Shown in pieces: positions 32,297 to 41,786 of a stretch of DNA of 64,000 nucleotides. Origin of the DNA: Diphasiastrum complanatum (taxonomy: Eukaryota; Streptophyta; Lycopodiopsida; Lycopodiales; Lycopodiaceae); the NCBI GenBank assembly GCA_029204225.1, contig CM055109.1:21260349-21324348 (forward strand). Direction: 5' to 3'. The position numbers were made by a program, and so were the translations under genes. Every line of letters starts with the position of its first letter. The first letter of the stretch is position 1. A model generated the notes under the pieces. It was not told the DNA's origin. It did not search any database and worked only from the letters and a program-made list of their open reading frames with translations.

Positions 32297-33760
32297 GTCT
32301 CCTTTGACAGTACCACGTGTGCTTAGTTCTAGAATTATCGGGCCGTCTTTCTTTTACGAGCCCTTTGAGTGCTCTTAAGCAACTTAATCTTTGTACCTGC
32401 TTATTAGTGTGAATATACAGTTTGGGGAAGAGCAATTTTGTTGTCTTGTCTTGTTGCACTTGACGTTGTGCTATGGTGATTGATTCGGTCGGGTTTTAAA
32501 CTGTATTCTCAACTTGTCTATGAAATCAATCTCATAGATCATGATGATTTCAAATTTAGAATCAAGTAGAATCAAATGTGATGCTTGTCGCGATAGTATG
32601 GTTCGAATTTGATAGGCGTAGTCATACATTGAAGAAAGGATCTTCTGCAGAGCTTGATAGTAGCATCTATCAAATGTTGTAATTCTCTATCTGGCATTCT
32701 TCCCAAACTAGGTCACTCAATCACAAGATAAAACTTTTGCTAGGCAGCAAACATGTCATTCGGCAGATTCTTATCCCAAAGTACAAACATTCCCAATGTT
32801 AAAAGAAGATTACGTGGAGAGAGGTGGCATTATGCCCAACTCCTCCATCAAAACCCACACCCCAATACCTAAAAAGAATCCCCTCTTGCTTGCAGAAAAT
32901 TTCTGCCTGGCAACAGGGCTCGATGTACGCTCTGAAAAGTATTTCTGATACGTATATCGGAATTTCAGCATGTTCTAAGAAATTGCATCATCGACCTTCG
33001 GAGGTGATGGATACAACAACATCAAGACACAATATCACATATCCCAACTTGCAAGGAAATTCCAGAGCTATTACTTCCAATCTCTGTCTATCTGTTTACA
33101 AAGTGAGAAGTCTAGAACTTCCCTCCACCCTCCACATGCATGATATCCGAATATATGGTGGGCGCTACATCCAGTCCACTTGCTTCTTGCGATCAATCAC
33201 ACTACGTCAAGAAGGTCAGCCCACTATTCCTCACCTACAGCAATGAACGTGTCTGACTCCATGTTGGTTTCTCGTGATGGAGTGTGCCAGCGAGACAGAG
33301 TGCTCAGCCGCGCATCCGACAGACAGTATGCTGAAGTAGTTGGTGAGAGTGGTATTCGGGGACAAAAGGAACGTGCGAGTTAGTGTTAGGGAAAGCTGGA
33401 ATGAAATTTGCATCTTTCTTTAAAAATAGATTTCACAAAAAACTTAGAATAAGTTGACTTTTACAAAAAGGACAAGTCTTTCAAAATGTAAAAAGAGTTT
33501 TGTTTGTGGTTATCATATGGAGGAAATTTGTGTCTAGTAGGGTTGGTAGACCCTAAGAAAACTTAGGTTACCTCCATTGCAATGGGATGTATGGATAGAG
33601 TTGTTGACTTCCATTCAAAAGGTGGGGACTCGGATCTTGACTACTGTGTAGTGACATCCGATATATCGGTCTGCTCATTGTTCGAACTCTCTTGTGTCGC
33701 TGACTTTTCCGCTAGCAGGAGGCTGAGGTTCCTTGGACACGGGAATTACTGAATCCTCGC
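32297..33760. other. Unassigned stretch
   Basis: No family recognised. A 140-codon plus-strand frame (32824-33246) in a somewhat GC-richer part has no familiar motif. 32510-32640 shares scattered words (AATT.GATAGGC.TAG) with 37120-37250, which suggests a common decayed repeat. 33540-33760 leads into the 3' side of the methyltransferase fragment. Confidence 0.4.
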
Positions 33761-33763
33761 TAT

Positions 33764-34494
33764 CTAAATTCTTTCCCACCTCAGATAGTTCATCTGGCAA
33801 ACTGAAAGAGATTTCATTCTCATTTTTACAAAATCAACTAAATTAGAATCTAAATCTATTGCAACAACATGTTTGCTTTTCTGAACAGCACATGCGCTTG
33901 TAGTGCCGCTACCGCTAAATAAATCCAAAACCCAATCAACTGGCTGAGAAAAAATATCAATTAAATGATTAATTAATTGTTGTGGCTTTTGGGAGGGACA
34001 AGCCACGGAACCCATCATTGGATTCTTTAATTTTTTGGTCACGATTGGATACTGGAACAAGTTTCCAAAACTTGTCAGTCCGAAAGTGTTATGATGAAGC
34101 ATCGAGCGTTTGCCATTCAAAGAATAATAACCGATGGTTATGTATTCTATTTCATTGCAAAGTCGCGCTTCTCTCGAGTTCCTGACATTGGGCTTGTACC
34201 TGACATGGAACATTACGAGTAAAATATATTTAAAATTCTAACTTTAAAATAAAAAATTTAAAATATAATTATGAATGAAAATACAAATTAATAATTTAGG
34301 AACTTAAAAACCTACCACATAGCATTTTCTATTCCCACATTACAGAAAGTTAGTAGAGCTTTCTGTACTGAAGCTGACTGCCAAGAAGAATAAAAAATAA
34401 TAACTCTCCAAATTGGAGAAGTTGTGACTTCGAGAAAATCTTGTATAAAACTATGGATTTCAGTGAATTTGAAGGGGGAATCATCATTTAATGA
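33764..34494 (-). CDS. Beta-class DNA amino-methyltransferase, partial, intron-containing
   Basis: The frame 33764-34199 encodes PSQKPQQLINHLIDIF (motif X-like), then VLDLFSGSGTTSACAVQK (motif I, AdoMet binding) and VVAIDLDS (motif II-like acidic end). This order, target-recognition part - X - I, is that of beta-class N4-cytosine/N6-adenine methyltransferases. Upstream, 34316-34494 is open in frame and joins it across a 116-bp AT-rich segment with GT...AG ends (minus strand: donor GTAGGT at 34315, acceptor CAG ending 34200), restoring a Trp codon and giving NAMWYKPNVRN. The catalytic DPPY/SPPW motif is not seen upstream, so the N-terminal half is missing or in undetected exons. The 3' end may have a one-base shift near 33825, since another frame continues ~40 codons (SLPDELSEVGKNLDSEDS). 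Gene fragment or decaying copy. Confidence 0.68.
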
Positions 34495-34799
34495 TTACTT
34501 CATTTGAAATCCATATGTTATATCGACAATGCAAGCGTATAAGGCCTTTTTTTTTTAAAGTTTGAAATTTCTCTACAATCTCCCTCCTCAACCGAGTAAA
34601 AGCATGGTTGATCATCGACACTTTTGGGAAGGTAGGTCTCTAATGGATCCTCCTCCACAATGGTCTCACCTCGTGCTTATATCTCCCTGTCCTTTTTTTC
34701 TGCTTAACTAAAAATTCAACACATTTTCTTACTAAAACATCTCAAAAGTATCACTTTTCTCAGACTAAGCCTTGTAAAATGGAAAAAATACGAGTAGCG

Positions 34800-35297
34800 A
34801 CCTATGCTGAGCATGGGTTGTGTTCATGTCCTGAATAACAACCCATGCTCAACATAGGATGTCGGCGTGATGTTTCTATTCCTATCACCTATCGACCTAT
34901 GCTAAGCATAGGTTGCATCTCTAGTCCTCTTCTAACCTATGCTCAGCATAGGTTAGCAAGCAGATTGCAAAGACATCCTATGCTGAGCATAGGTGGGACT
35001 AGAGCACACGAGTGACGACCTATGTTGAGCATAAGTTAGAAGAGGACCAGAGATGCAACGTATGCTCAGCATAGGTCGAAACATGGTAAGAATAGAAAAA
35101 TCTCGTCGGCTTCCTATGCTAAGCATAGGTTGTTACTAGGGACCCAAACACAACCTATGCTCAGCATAGGTTAGAGGAGAGGACTCGTGCAACCACCTAT
35201 GCTGAGCATAGGTCACCCAAGTTTTAAGAAGATGAATACTAATTAAAACCTGTATATTTAGTTATGCTATAATTTAATACCCATGCTAAGCATAGAA
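34800..35297. repeat. Array of 19-bp palindromes, about 41-bp phased
   Basis: Unit ACCTATGCTNAGCATAGGT occurs at 34800, 34841, 34895, 34935, 34976, 35018, 35058, 35112, 35153, 35195 and 35279 (most with 0-3 mismatches). Start-to-start spacing is 40-42 bp with two 54s and one 84 (twice 42). The first nine are placed mirror-symmetrically about 34985.5, and the spacers also pair. The array lies between the minus-strand methyltransferase fragment and the plus-strand gene at 35876. 34495-34799 upstream of it shows no gene. Confidence 0.95.
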
Positions 35298-35875
35298 CAA
35301 AGTTAAAAAATGACAATAATCTTACCGTCAAGAAATCTGTGAGCGAGAACATATGCAATATCCTATAGAAAGTCGTGACTTTGTCGTAGCAAGAGCTCTG
35401 GCAGCATGTGTGCTTCTGAATTCGCAGATGAGGTGAGTTATGATTGGACTACGGTCCTTAACTAATTTTTTTTCCCAGAACTCCGCCTCACGCCAAACCT
35501 CGAGCTTGCGTCGAGACCGAGTTGTCGCGACTCACCTCACCTCACACCGACCTCAAGCTGGGACTGTCCAAACCTAAACCTGACCCTAAACCTACTCTTG
35601 AATCAACTCTAACCCTAAGGATGCTGCCCAAACAGTATTTAAGGCATGGTAGCCGTTGAAAATTTCAATTAACCAGCTACTTTCTAGGCTTGTTGCTCAT
35701 TGCATTTAGTTTTTTTTCTTGTATATGTCTATTGAGATTCCCATGGTTTTTTATTTGTTGTATGACCAGCATAGGTTGCAATTAAGTTTGTGGAGCACAT
35801 TTAGTTTTGTATTAACTATTTTAACGGGTCTATGCTTAGCATAAGTACATAGTTAAAATTTATTTTAAGGTTACG
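35298..35875 (+). promoter_or_regulatory. Upstream region of the 35876 gene with stray palindrome copies
   Basis: No ORF. A degenerate twelfth unit (GTCTATGCTTAGCATAAGT, 35828-35846) lies 30 bp before the ATG at 35876, and a half unit (AGCATAGGT) at 35768-35776. This placement would suit an operator or transposase-binding site, but no function is shown. Confidence 0.4.
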
Positions 35876-36966
35876 ATGTCAAGTAGTTCTACCTCTTCTA
35901 TTCCAGTAGTTGTAACCCAATACGTTGCAACAAGTGCATGATTTTCATCTGATATTCCCACTGAAAGCTTTTTTTATAAAGCCACTCCTGATTCTCAACA
36001 TGTTTTCATAAATGATGTGGCATCATCATCATTTACCCGTTCATCTTCTGAAATTCCTCAAGCAAGTACTCAAGAAATGACGCTTGTGACTCAGCTTGTG
36101 TCAAATCTTTCGACCTCGTCCTCCTCTTCAAATACAGGCTCTGCACAATTAGAACATTGTTCTTTTTAACAGGTTGAATCATTGAGTGATGAGTCAAAAC
36201 CTTCAATTCACTCAGTTATTGATTCTAGTAAATCAACATATCCGCATAAGTCTCTTGATCCGCGACATTCAAGCTTTTCTCATGTTCGTAGGAGACCTTC
36301 TCAAAGTGATGTTTGTCGTGTTAAATCTAAAAGGGCTATATTTGTTGAAAATTTAGAGCCTTTGGAGGGTCAAGAACATCTTGAAGTTGGAGCCAAAATT
36401 CCGAGTCATGCAATTTTAACAACTTCTCAACCAGTTCAAGCACCTACTAGTGTCACAGGTTCAATTTATAGATCCAACTCCAAACAAAAAAGAAAATACA
36501 AGAGAGACTTGAGATCCTCACCTGATTTAACGAATCATCAAAAATAGTTGATTACAAAATCTAAGATTCGAAAGGTACGGAATATTATTTGTTGCTAATC
36601 TTGTTGTTTGCAAAAGCTGAGTATCAGAAAAATTAAAGAATTAAGATCAAACTTCTTTTTACGAAGTAAGGATGAGAGCTATTTGTGTGCAATAATGAGG
36701 CCGAACAAAAACTCATTTTCATATTTCTTTAAGTGCTTTAGAGGTTTGTCACAAAGCTTACAAAGCAGTTCATGCAATCGGAAACTCACTGCTTCAACGA
36801 ATCCATGAACGACTTCAGAAAGACCCAACATTACGGGGATTCTTACAGGGTCAAACTGTTTCTCTAGATGTTTTAAATGCAACTGCTTGGCTAAAGCATT
36901 TCATAGATGTGCACGGAGAGAAATGGCCTAATTTCTTATATTTTCACTTGCCGGACAATTGTATCG
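35876..36966 (+). pseudogene. Ser/Thr-rich and basic protein, possibly transposon-encoded
   Basis: From the ATG at 35876 one frame runs to 36547 (224 codons) with only two stops, TGA at 35939 and TAA at 36167. It is Ser/Thr-rich at first (MSSSSTSSIPVVVTQYV), then basic (KQKRKYKRDLRSS). 36608-36966 adds two further frames: RSKDESYLCAIMRPNKNSF, then, after a shift near 36725, EVCHKAYKAVHAIG, HGEKWPNFLYFHLPDN. The VC-x2-AY-x2-VH-x-IG and HG-x3-PN-x5-LP pattern recalls a widespread eukaryotic family of transposon-like proteins, but this is a resemblance from memory and may be wrong. Stops and shifts indicate a pseudogene unless introns explain them. Confidence 0.45.
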
Positions 36967-37109
36967 TGTTAAATGCTTGTATTTTGTTATGCTTGATTCA
37001 TAGTATGCAGATAACATAATTTGTAGATTGAATTGTTTTTGTGATCTATAGCTTGTGTTGATTATAACATTCTACTTCTCTGACTTGCTTACTCTTTCGT
37101 AACTAAACT

Positions 37110-37690
37110 CAAGATCAGTTTAATTTGTGCATGTCTATGGAATCGACTATTTCAATCCCAACAACTTCAAGGCTAGGATCAAGTAAGGCGATCTTTGATT
37201 TATCAAAGGTGGCAAGAATTCGATAGGCATAGATTCATGCATCGAGCCAATCCCGATAAAAGCAAGATTTGAACCAAAATCAGTAGCTTGTTCAAAACAA
37301 GAAAAAGATGTTCTACAAATAATGCAGAACGAATCACGAGATCCAAGACTAGCGAATACTCAAGCTCAACAACAATTAAACAAGCAGATGGATCAACAAG
37401 CTAATGCAATTATCGATTTGAAGCAAAACATCAAAGATGAAGATGAGCATAATGCCTTCATGTTGAACCATCACCATGTTGATCGAAATGAGGAATGGTT
37501 CCTCGATTTTGTAGCAACACAACACATGACAAGCGATAAAGAATCGTTCATTGACTATTCATCCTACAGTATCAAGAAGTTTGTTCACCTCATAGACAAC
37601 ATCTTTTATATGAGTCTGGATTTGTCTGTGAGGGTGCGCCTATTCTTTGGCGGAAGTGTGCAACACACCTCATTACATTACATGACCTAG
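37110..37690 (+). pseudogene. Copia gag end and dead protease fragment
   Basis: The frame 37322-37690 encodes NEEWFLDFVATQHMTSDKESF, recognisable as the copia protease site WFLDSGATxHMT but with Ser-Gly replaced by Phe-Val, so the active site is lost. Upstream (37120-37320) is Gln-rich Gag-like sequence. Downstream homology fades after LIDNIFYMSL. No LTR was found nearby. Confidence 0.7.
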
Positions 37691-38155
37691 ATATGCGGCT
37701 ATCACATTAGGAAATATTAGACCTCAAAATGGGCCCTTTGTCAAGATCCTTTTTTTTTACTTCGCACACTTTCAACGCTTATGTGTCCCAATCAACGGTG
37801 TCCATCTATGAAGAACTGTAATAGTGGTTGACGGACAGAAATTGTTTTTGCCTTTCCTGGCCAAATTTTTGTGATTTTCAAATATCTCTCCAGGCAGAAC
37901 AAATGATTGTGATTGGACCACAGGTGCTACCTAGATACTCTTTTGTTACCCATCCTTGTACACTCGAGGTTGATTTGATGTCAATAGTCATAAACTGTAG
38001 TTAACTAATCCTTGTAGTTTAGGAACTTCTTGTCATTCTTAGGTTATACCTCTCATTCTCTTCATTCTCTCTGTTCATAGCTTCCATAGACATATTTTGG
38101 ATTGTCATTAATAGGTTTACCTCTCATTGTCTTCATTATCTTCGTTCTCGACTTG
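37691..38155. other. Unassigned stretch
   Basis: No ORF of note. A loosely repeated phrase (CTCTCATTCTCTTCATTCT / CTCTCATTGTCTTCATTAT, about 38050 and 38115) suggests a small internal duplication. Confidence 0.4.
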
Positions 38156-39532
38156 CGTACATATATTTTGGACTAATGGGACATAATCGAAGACCAAGAG
38201 GAAGCATTAATGCAATCAATATTTGCAATGAAAAAAATGCTAAAGATCAATGGATACCGAGAATATATCATAAAATCAATGGATTTTGATGCATCCATCC
38301 TCAAAAGGCGCTTTTCGAAAAAGAAAAAGATCGAATAACATATATAGATGCTCTTGGAAAGGTAGGATAATGGATTTCAAAGTATCAGCTGCCGGTCAAT
38401 CTATCACGGAAGTCTTAGTTCAGCATGCTTATCTTCACAAAGAGCTCAATATCTAGGATTTGAATCCAAATGATAGAAGAAAATGCAATTTTAAGTATAT
38501 GATTAGTATGTGCATATTCATATTAAAAATTTTTAGTATTAGCATTTTCTTTATATCAAATTCTTCTCACGATATTTTTGTTGGTTTTACATATTTGTAT
38601 TCATCAAATTTTGTTGAATGGCAACCAGTTCAATTGATTGCAAGAATAATTGATGTCATACATTCTGATATCGGTATTTTACAATATAAAGGTCGATCTC
38701 CAAAATCTATTTTAGAGTCAGGCTTTTCTTTTTATGATCACACCTATATTTTAGTGACAGATTAGAGCCATATCCTCTACCAGATTTTTTGAGTGAGGAA
38801 TGGATTTCTCCAGATTCAACAATTTCAAAAAAAATTTGATCTAGACGTTATATGGATATTCAGAGTATACTAAAATATAGCACTGGTTCAAAGAATAATA
38901 GATAAAGTTGGTATCTCATTTTTTCTAATATTGTTGATTTTTTTTGCAAATGCAAAGTTTGACGAAACAAAAACAATGTTTATTTGTAAGGACTTGAGTG
39001 ATGAAATAATCACCGAGTTGTTGGATGATGGTTGGGATACGAAACAAAATCAGCAAGTTGAGTGCAGAATATGTAGCTCATCAATGACATTTAGATATCA
39101 CATTGAAAAACAAATGCTCACTTTGTTGTTGTATTATAGAAGATGGATAAACTGCAAAAATGAGTGGAAGCCACTTGATCAAGATTTTGGAATAAACCAT
39201 CAAGAGCAAATTCAAATAATAGTGAAAAGAAATGACAGCATTCTTGTTATGGTTGACATAGAGGGAGATTAGTGTCTCAATCACGTTCGATTAGAACTAG
39301 ACATGTTGCAATTCGATCTACCTCAGTACTATCAATTTCAATTCAATGTTGTAAAGGTACGTTATGCCATATGAAAATTTTCAGTTTTTCTATTTCTTAA
39401 TAAATCAATTTTACAAAATAAATAAACTTAAACAATTTATGTTGTGCAGGTAAGAGCAAGGCAGGAAGAACATATAAAATGCAAAGACATAGGAACATTC
39501 ATCGAAATTAAAGATCCATAGAATTTTGAAGA
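38156..39532 (+). pseudogene. Decayed intron-bearing gene of unknown family
   Basis: Open segments in one direction: 38160-38335 (EDQEEALMQSIFAMKKML, ending in KKKKIE), 38355-38500, 38590-38765 (FVEWQPVQLIARIIDVIHSD, SGFSFYDHTYILVTD), 38931-39272 (DLSDEIITELLDDGWDT, VECRICSSSMTFRYH with a CX2C, YYRRWINCKNEW) and on, past one TAG, to 39356. There a donor-like AAG|GTACGT and an acceptor-like GTGCAG|GT at 39450 would join to KCKDIGTFIEIK. No family was recognised. The several stops and shifts indicate a pseudogene. It lies downstream of the 35876 gene on the same strand and may belong to the same element. Confidence 0.4.
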
Positions 39533-39649
39533 TCCATCGAAATTGAAAATCTCAAAATATTTGTATAAAATTTTCTGTACGTGTGAAATACATATTGGCT
39601 CATCCACATGAAGGGAGACCATTCATTTTTTTGTATCATCTATTTATTT

Positions 39650-39956
39650 TTCCTATATCTTTGCATTTTAGATTCTAATTTCAGGTGCTCAATGAGTCAA
39701 AGCTACTCCCCATGATGAAGCTTACTTAGGCAACTTCTTCATAGCCTTCGTCTCTATTGTCTTTACCTTGAAATGTTTTGGATTTGTTTGACGATGATCT
39801 GAGTGAACCATTGTCACGACAAATCCAAAGATGCCAAGGCAAAGACCATACAGACCAAAGCTATGAAGAAACTACTGAAACAAGCTTTGATCATGAGGAC
39901 TAGTTTTGACTCACTGAGCACCTGAAATAAGAACCTGAAATGCAAAGATATAGAAA
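39650..39956. repeat. Long-arm hairpin (inverted repeat, 31-nt loop)
   Basis: 39650-39787 pairs with 39819-39956 around a 31-nt loop. Blocks such as TTTCAGGTGCTCA.TGAGTCAAA and TTCTTCATAGC are repeated in inverse with scattered mismatches. Flanking sequence also carries similar direct words (ATCGAAATTGAA, ATTTGTATAAA at about 39530-39570 and 39961-40015). A transcript would fold into one long stem. Confidence 0.85.
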
Positions 39957-40003
39957 CAACAATCGAAATTGAAGATGTATGAATATATAAAATCTCAATA
40001 TAT

Positions 40004-40495
40004 TTGTATAAAGGGCCAGGGCCTTCCCCATTTTATAAAAAGGCACCATTTGTACACTATTCGATGCTTAGTAGAGAGGAGGAGACTCTACCATTTTGAG
40101 AGCTCAAGCATCCTGATTTGCTAATCAATCTTGCTTATGCTATTGTTGTGATTGCCTGTTATTTTCATTTTCCATGCTTTTTGGTTATGCTAGTTAAGGT
40201 TTTTTCCATAAGCAATGACATTGAGCATTTGAGCTAACATCTCATCTCTCTCTCTCTTTCTCTCCTCTCTTCTCTCTCACTCTCCTTTTTTATCCCTTTC
40301 CTTCATCCAAATCATGATGAATGTTAGTGTAGAGGAGTAGAGTTAAGGGAGAGTAGTGTTAGTGGTGAATAGAGTTAGGGAGGAAGTAGGAAACTAACTA
40401 AATTTAGCATCTATGCATAGTTAGGTACCTATCCAGTGATCTAACCCTTGTTGAGAGGTGGGAGGCCTATACTACGCAAGATCTTTGACCCTACA
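40004..40495 (+). mobile_element. Ty3-type 5' LTR (left end approximate)
   Basis: It ends CTACA two bases before an Athila-style primer site. A TATA-like TTTTATAAAAAGG lies near 40030, with a CT-rich tract at 40247-40290. The left boundary could not be fixed; no matching 3' LTR is inside the window. Confidence 0.55.
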
Positions 40496-40496
40496 G

Positions 40497-40514
40497 TGGC
40501 GTCGTTGCCGGGGA
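40497..40514 (+). other. Primer-binding site, Athila/Tat type
   Basis: TGGCGTCGTTGCCGGGGA is one base from TGGCGCCGTTGCCGGGGA, the primer site used by plant Athila/Tat-group Ty3 elements (tRNA-Asp, from general knowledge). It marks the start of the internal region of the left-arm element. Confidence 0.85.
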
Positions 40515-41786
40515 GCAGTTTAGCTATTTTCTTGCTTTTTAGAGCAGTTTTAGATAGATTTTTGGGGGTTTAGAGCTAGTTTTCTATATATATTTTTGTG
40601 TTTGGACTGTTCACAGCTAGTGGAGGAGGTGTGAGCGGGTAGAGGAGGCCCTGAACAGCCTCTAAGGGCTTGAAACCCAAACCAACTAGCCAAAAAATCC
40701 AAAAAACACACCAATCTGTATTTTGGAGGGAAAAAAAAGCCTAAAATCTCATCAGATTTTTATATCTCCAGAACCAGTGGGAATTAACCCTTGTATGACT
40801 GGCAGCAGCTCCAGGGTACTGTCCCAGACCTGCATAGAAGCCTACGAGATTTAGTTCCAAGAAGATTGTAAAAATTAGAGAAAAATCATAAAAAATTCAA
40901 AAAACCCTTGAAAAAAGCCAAAAAAATTCAAATTTTCATAAGAACTCTCGCAGAGCCCTCTGAAGTTCCATCTCAGTGAGACCAGGACACAGAGAAGCTT
41001 GCGAGAGTTAGTTTGATGTCTAAGTTTCTGTGCGAGAGTTTCCAATGAAAAAAAGATGGGAAAGTACCAGTGAACCCTCGCAGGCAGCAAAATTTTTAGT
41101 TTCAGTGGGCAAGAACTCTCGCAAAGGATTCTGAAGTTCCATCTCAGTGAGACTAGGACATAGAAGAGCTCGCGAGAGTTATTTTGATTCCTGTGATCAG
41201 AAAATTGGGTTTAAGTGCTAAAAAAATCACTAAAAAGTGAAGATCCAACAAATTCTTCTAGTAAGAACTCTCGCAGACCCTTTCAATCGATTCAAAATGA
41301 TCATTTCCATCAGTGATGAAGCCTGTGAGAGCTAGTTTTGAGATTTGGTGAAGATCAAGCCAAAAAAGTGGTTTTGAACCCTCGTAGACAGTGAAATTTT
41401 CACTTCTTGCAAGAGTTAACTCTCGCAGAGAATTCTATAGTGAGATCTGACCCAAATCTAGCTACTATGAGTCTTGCGAGAGTTACTTTTCAAAGATCAA
41501 AGAGATATCAGGTTTTTTATCTACAAAAATAACTAAAGAACCCTCGCACAACCAACCCTTGCACAAGAGAACCCTCGCAGACTAGATCAGTGGAAAGATC
41601 TGCATCAGATCTAGCTACCGTCAATTTTTTAGGTTAATCAGTACAAGGAGTAAAAATTTATCAAGAAAAAATCACCGTAAAAGGTCTAAAATTCACTTCC
41701 GGCTGATCAGATCGAGCAGATCCTTGAGATCCAGACTGCATTCTACTGTATAAGCAAGATCCAATCACTTTGGAAGCCACCATCGG
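40515..41786 (+). other. Ty3 leader with a repeated AACTCTCGCA motif
   Basis: Noncoding leader of about 1.3 kb. Between 40940 and 41620 the words AACTCTCGCA / AACCCTCGCA and the inverse TGCGAGAGTT occur at least 14 times, dispersed and in both orientations. The same words recur at 47090-47400, and in the inverted arm at 57960-58270 and 63230-63970. Confidence 0.8.

Noticed and set aside
32824-33246. 140-codon ORF as a host gene
   Set aside because: No motif, no splice context and no clear start region; kept only as an unassigned stretch.
34800-35297. CRISPR-like array
   Set aside because: The units are full palindromes in mirrored order, the spacers pair with each other, and the setting is a eukaryotic repeat-rich genome.
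35573-35620. Interstitial telomere repeat (CCCTAAA-like)
   Set aside because: Only two or three imperfect units in a general CCTAA-rich stretch; too little to call.
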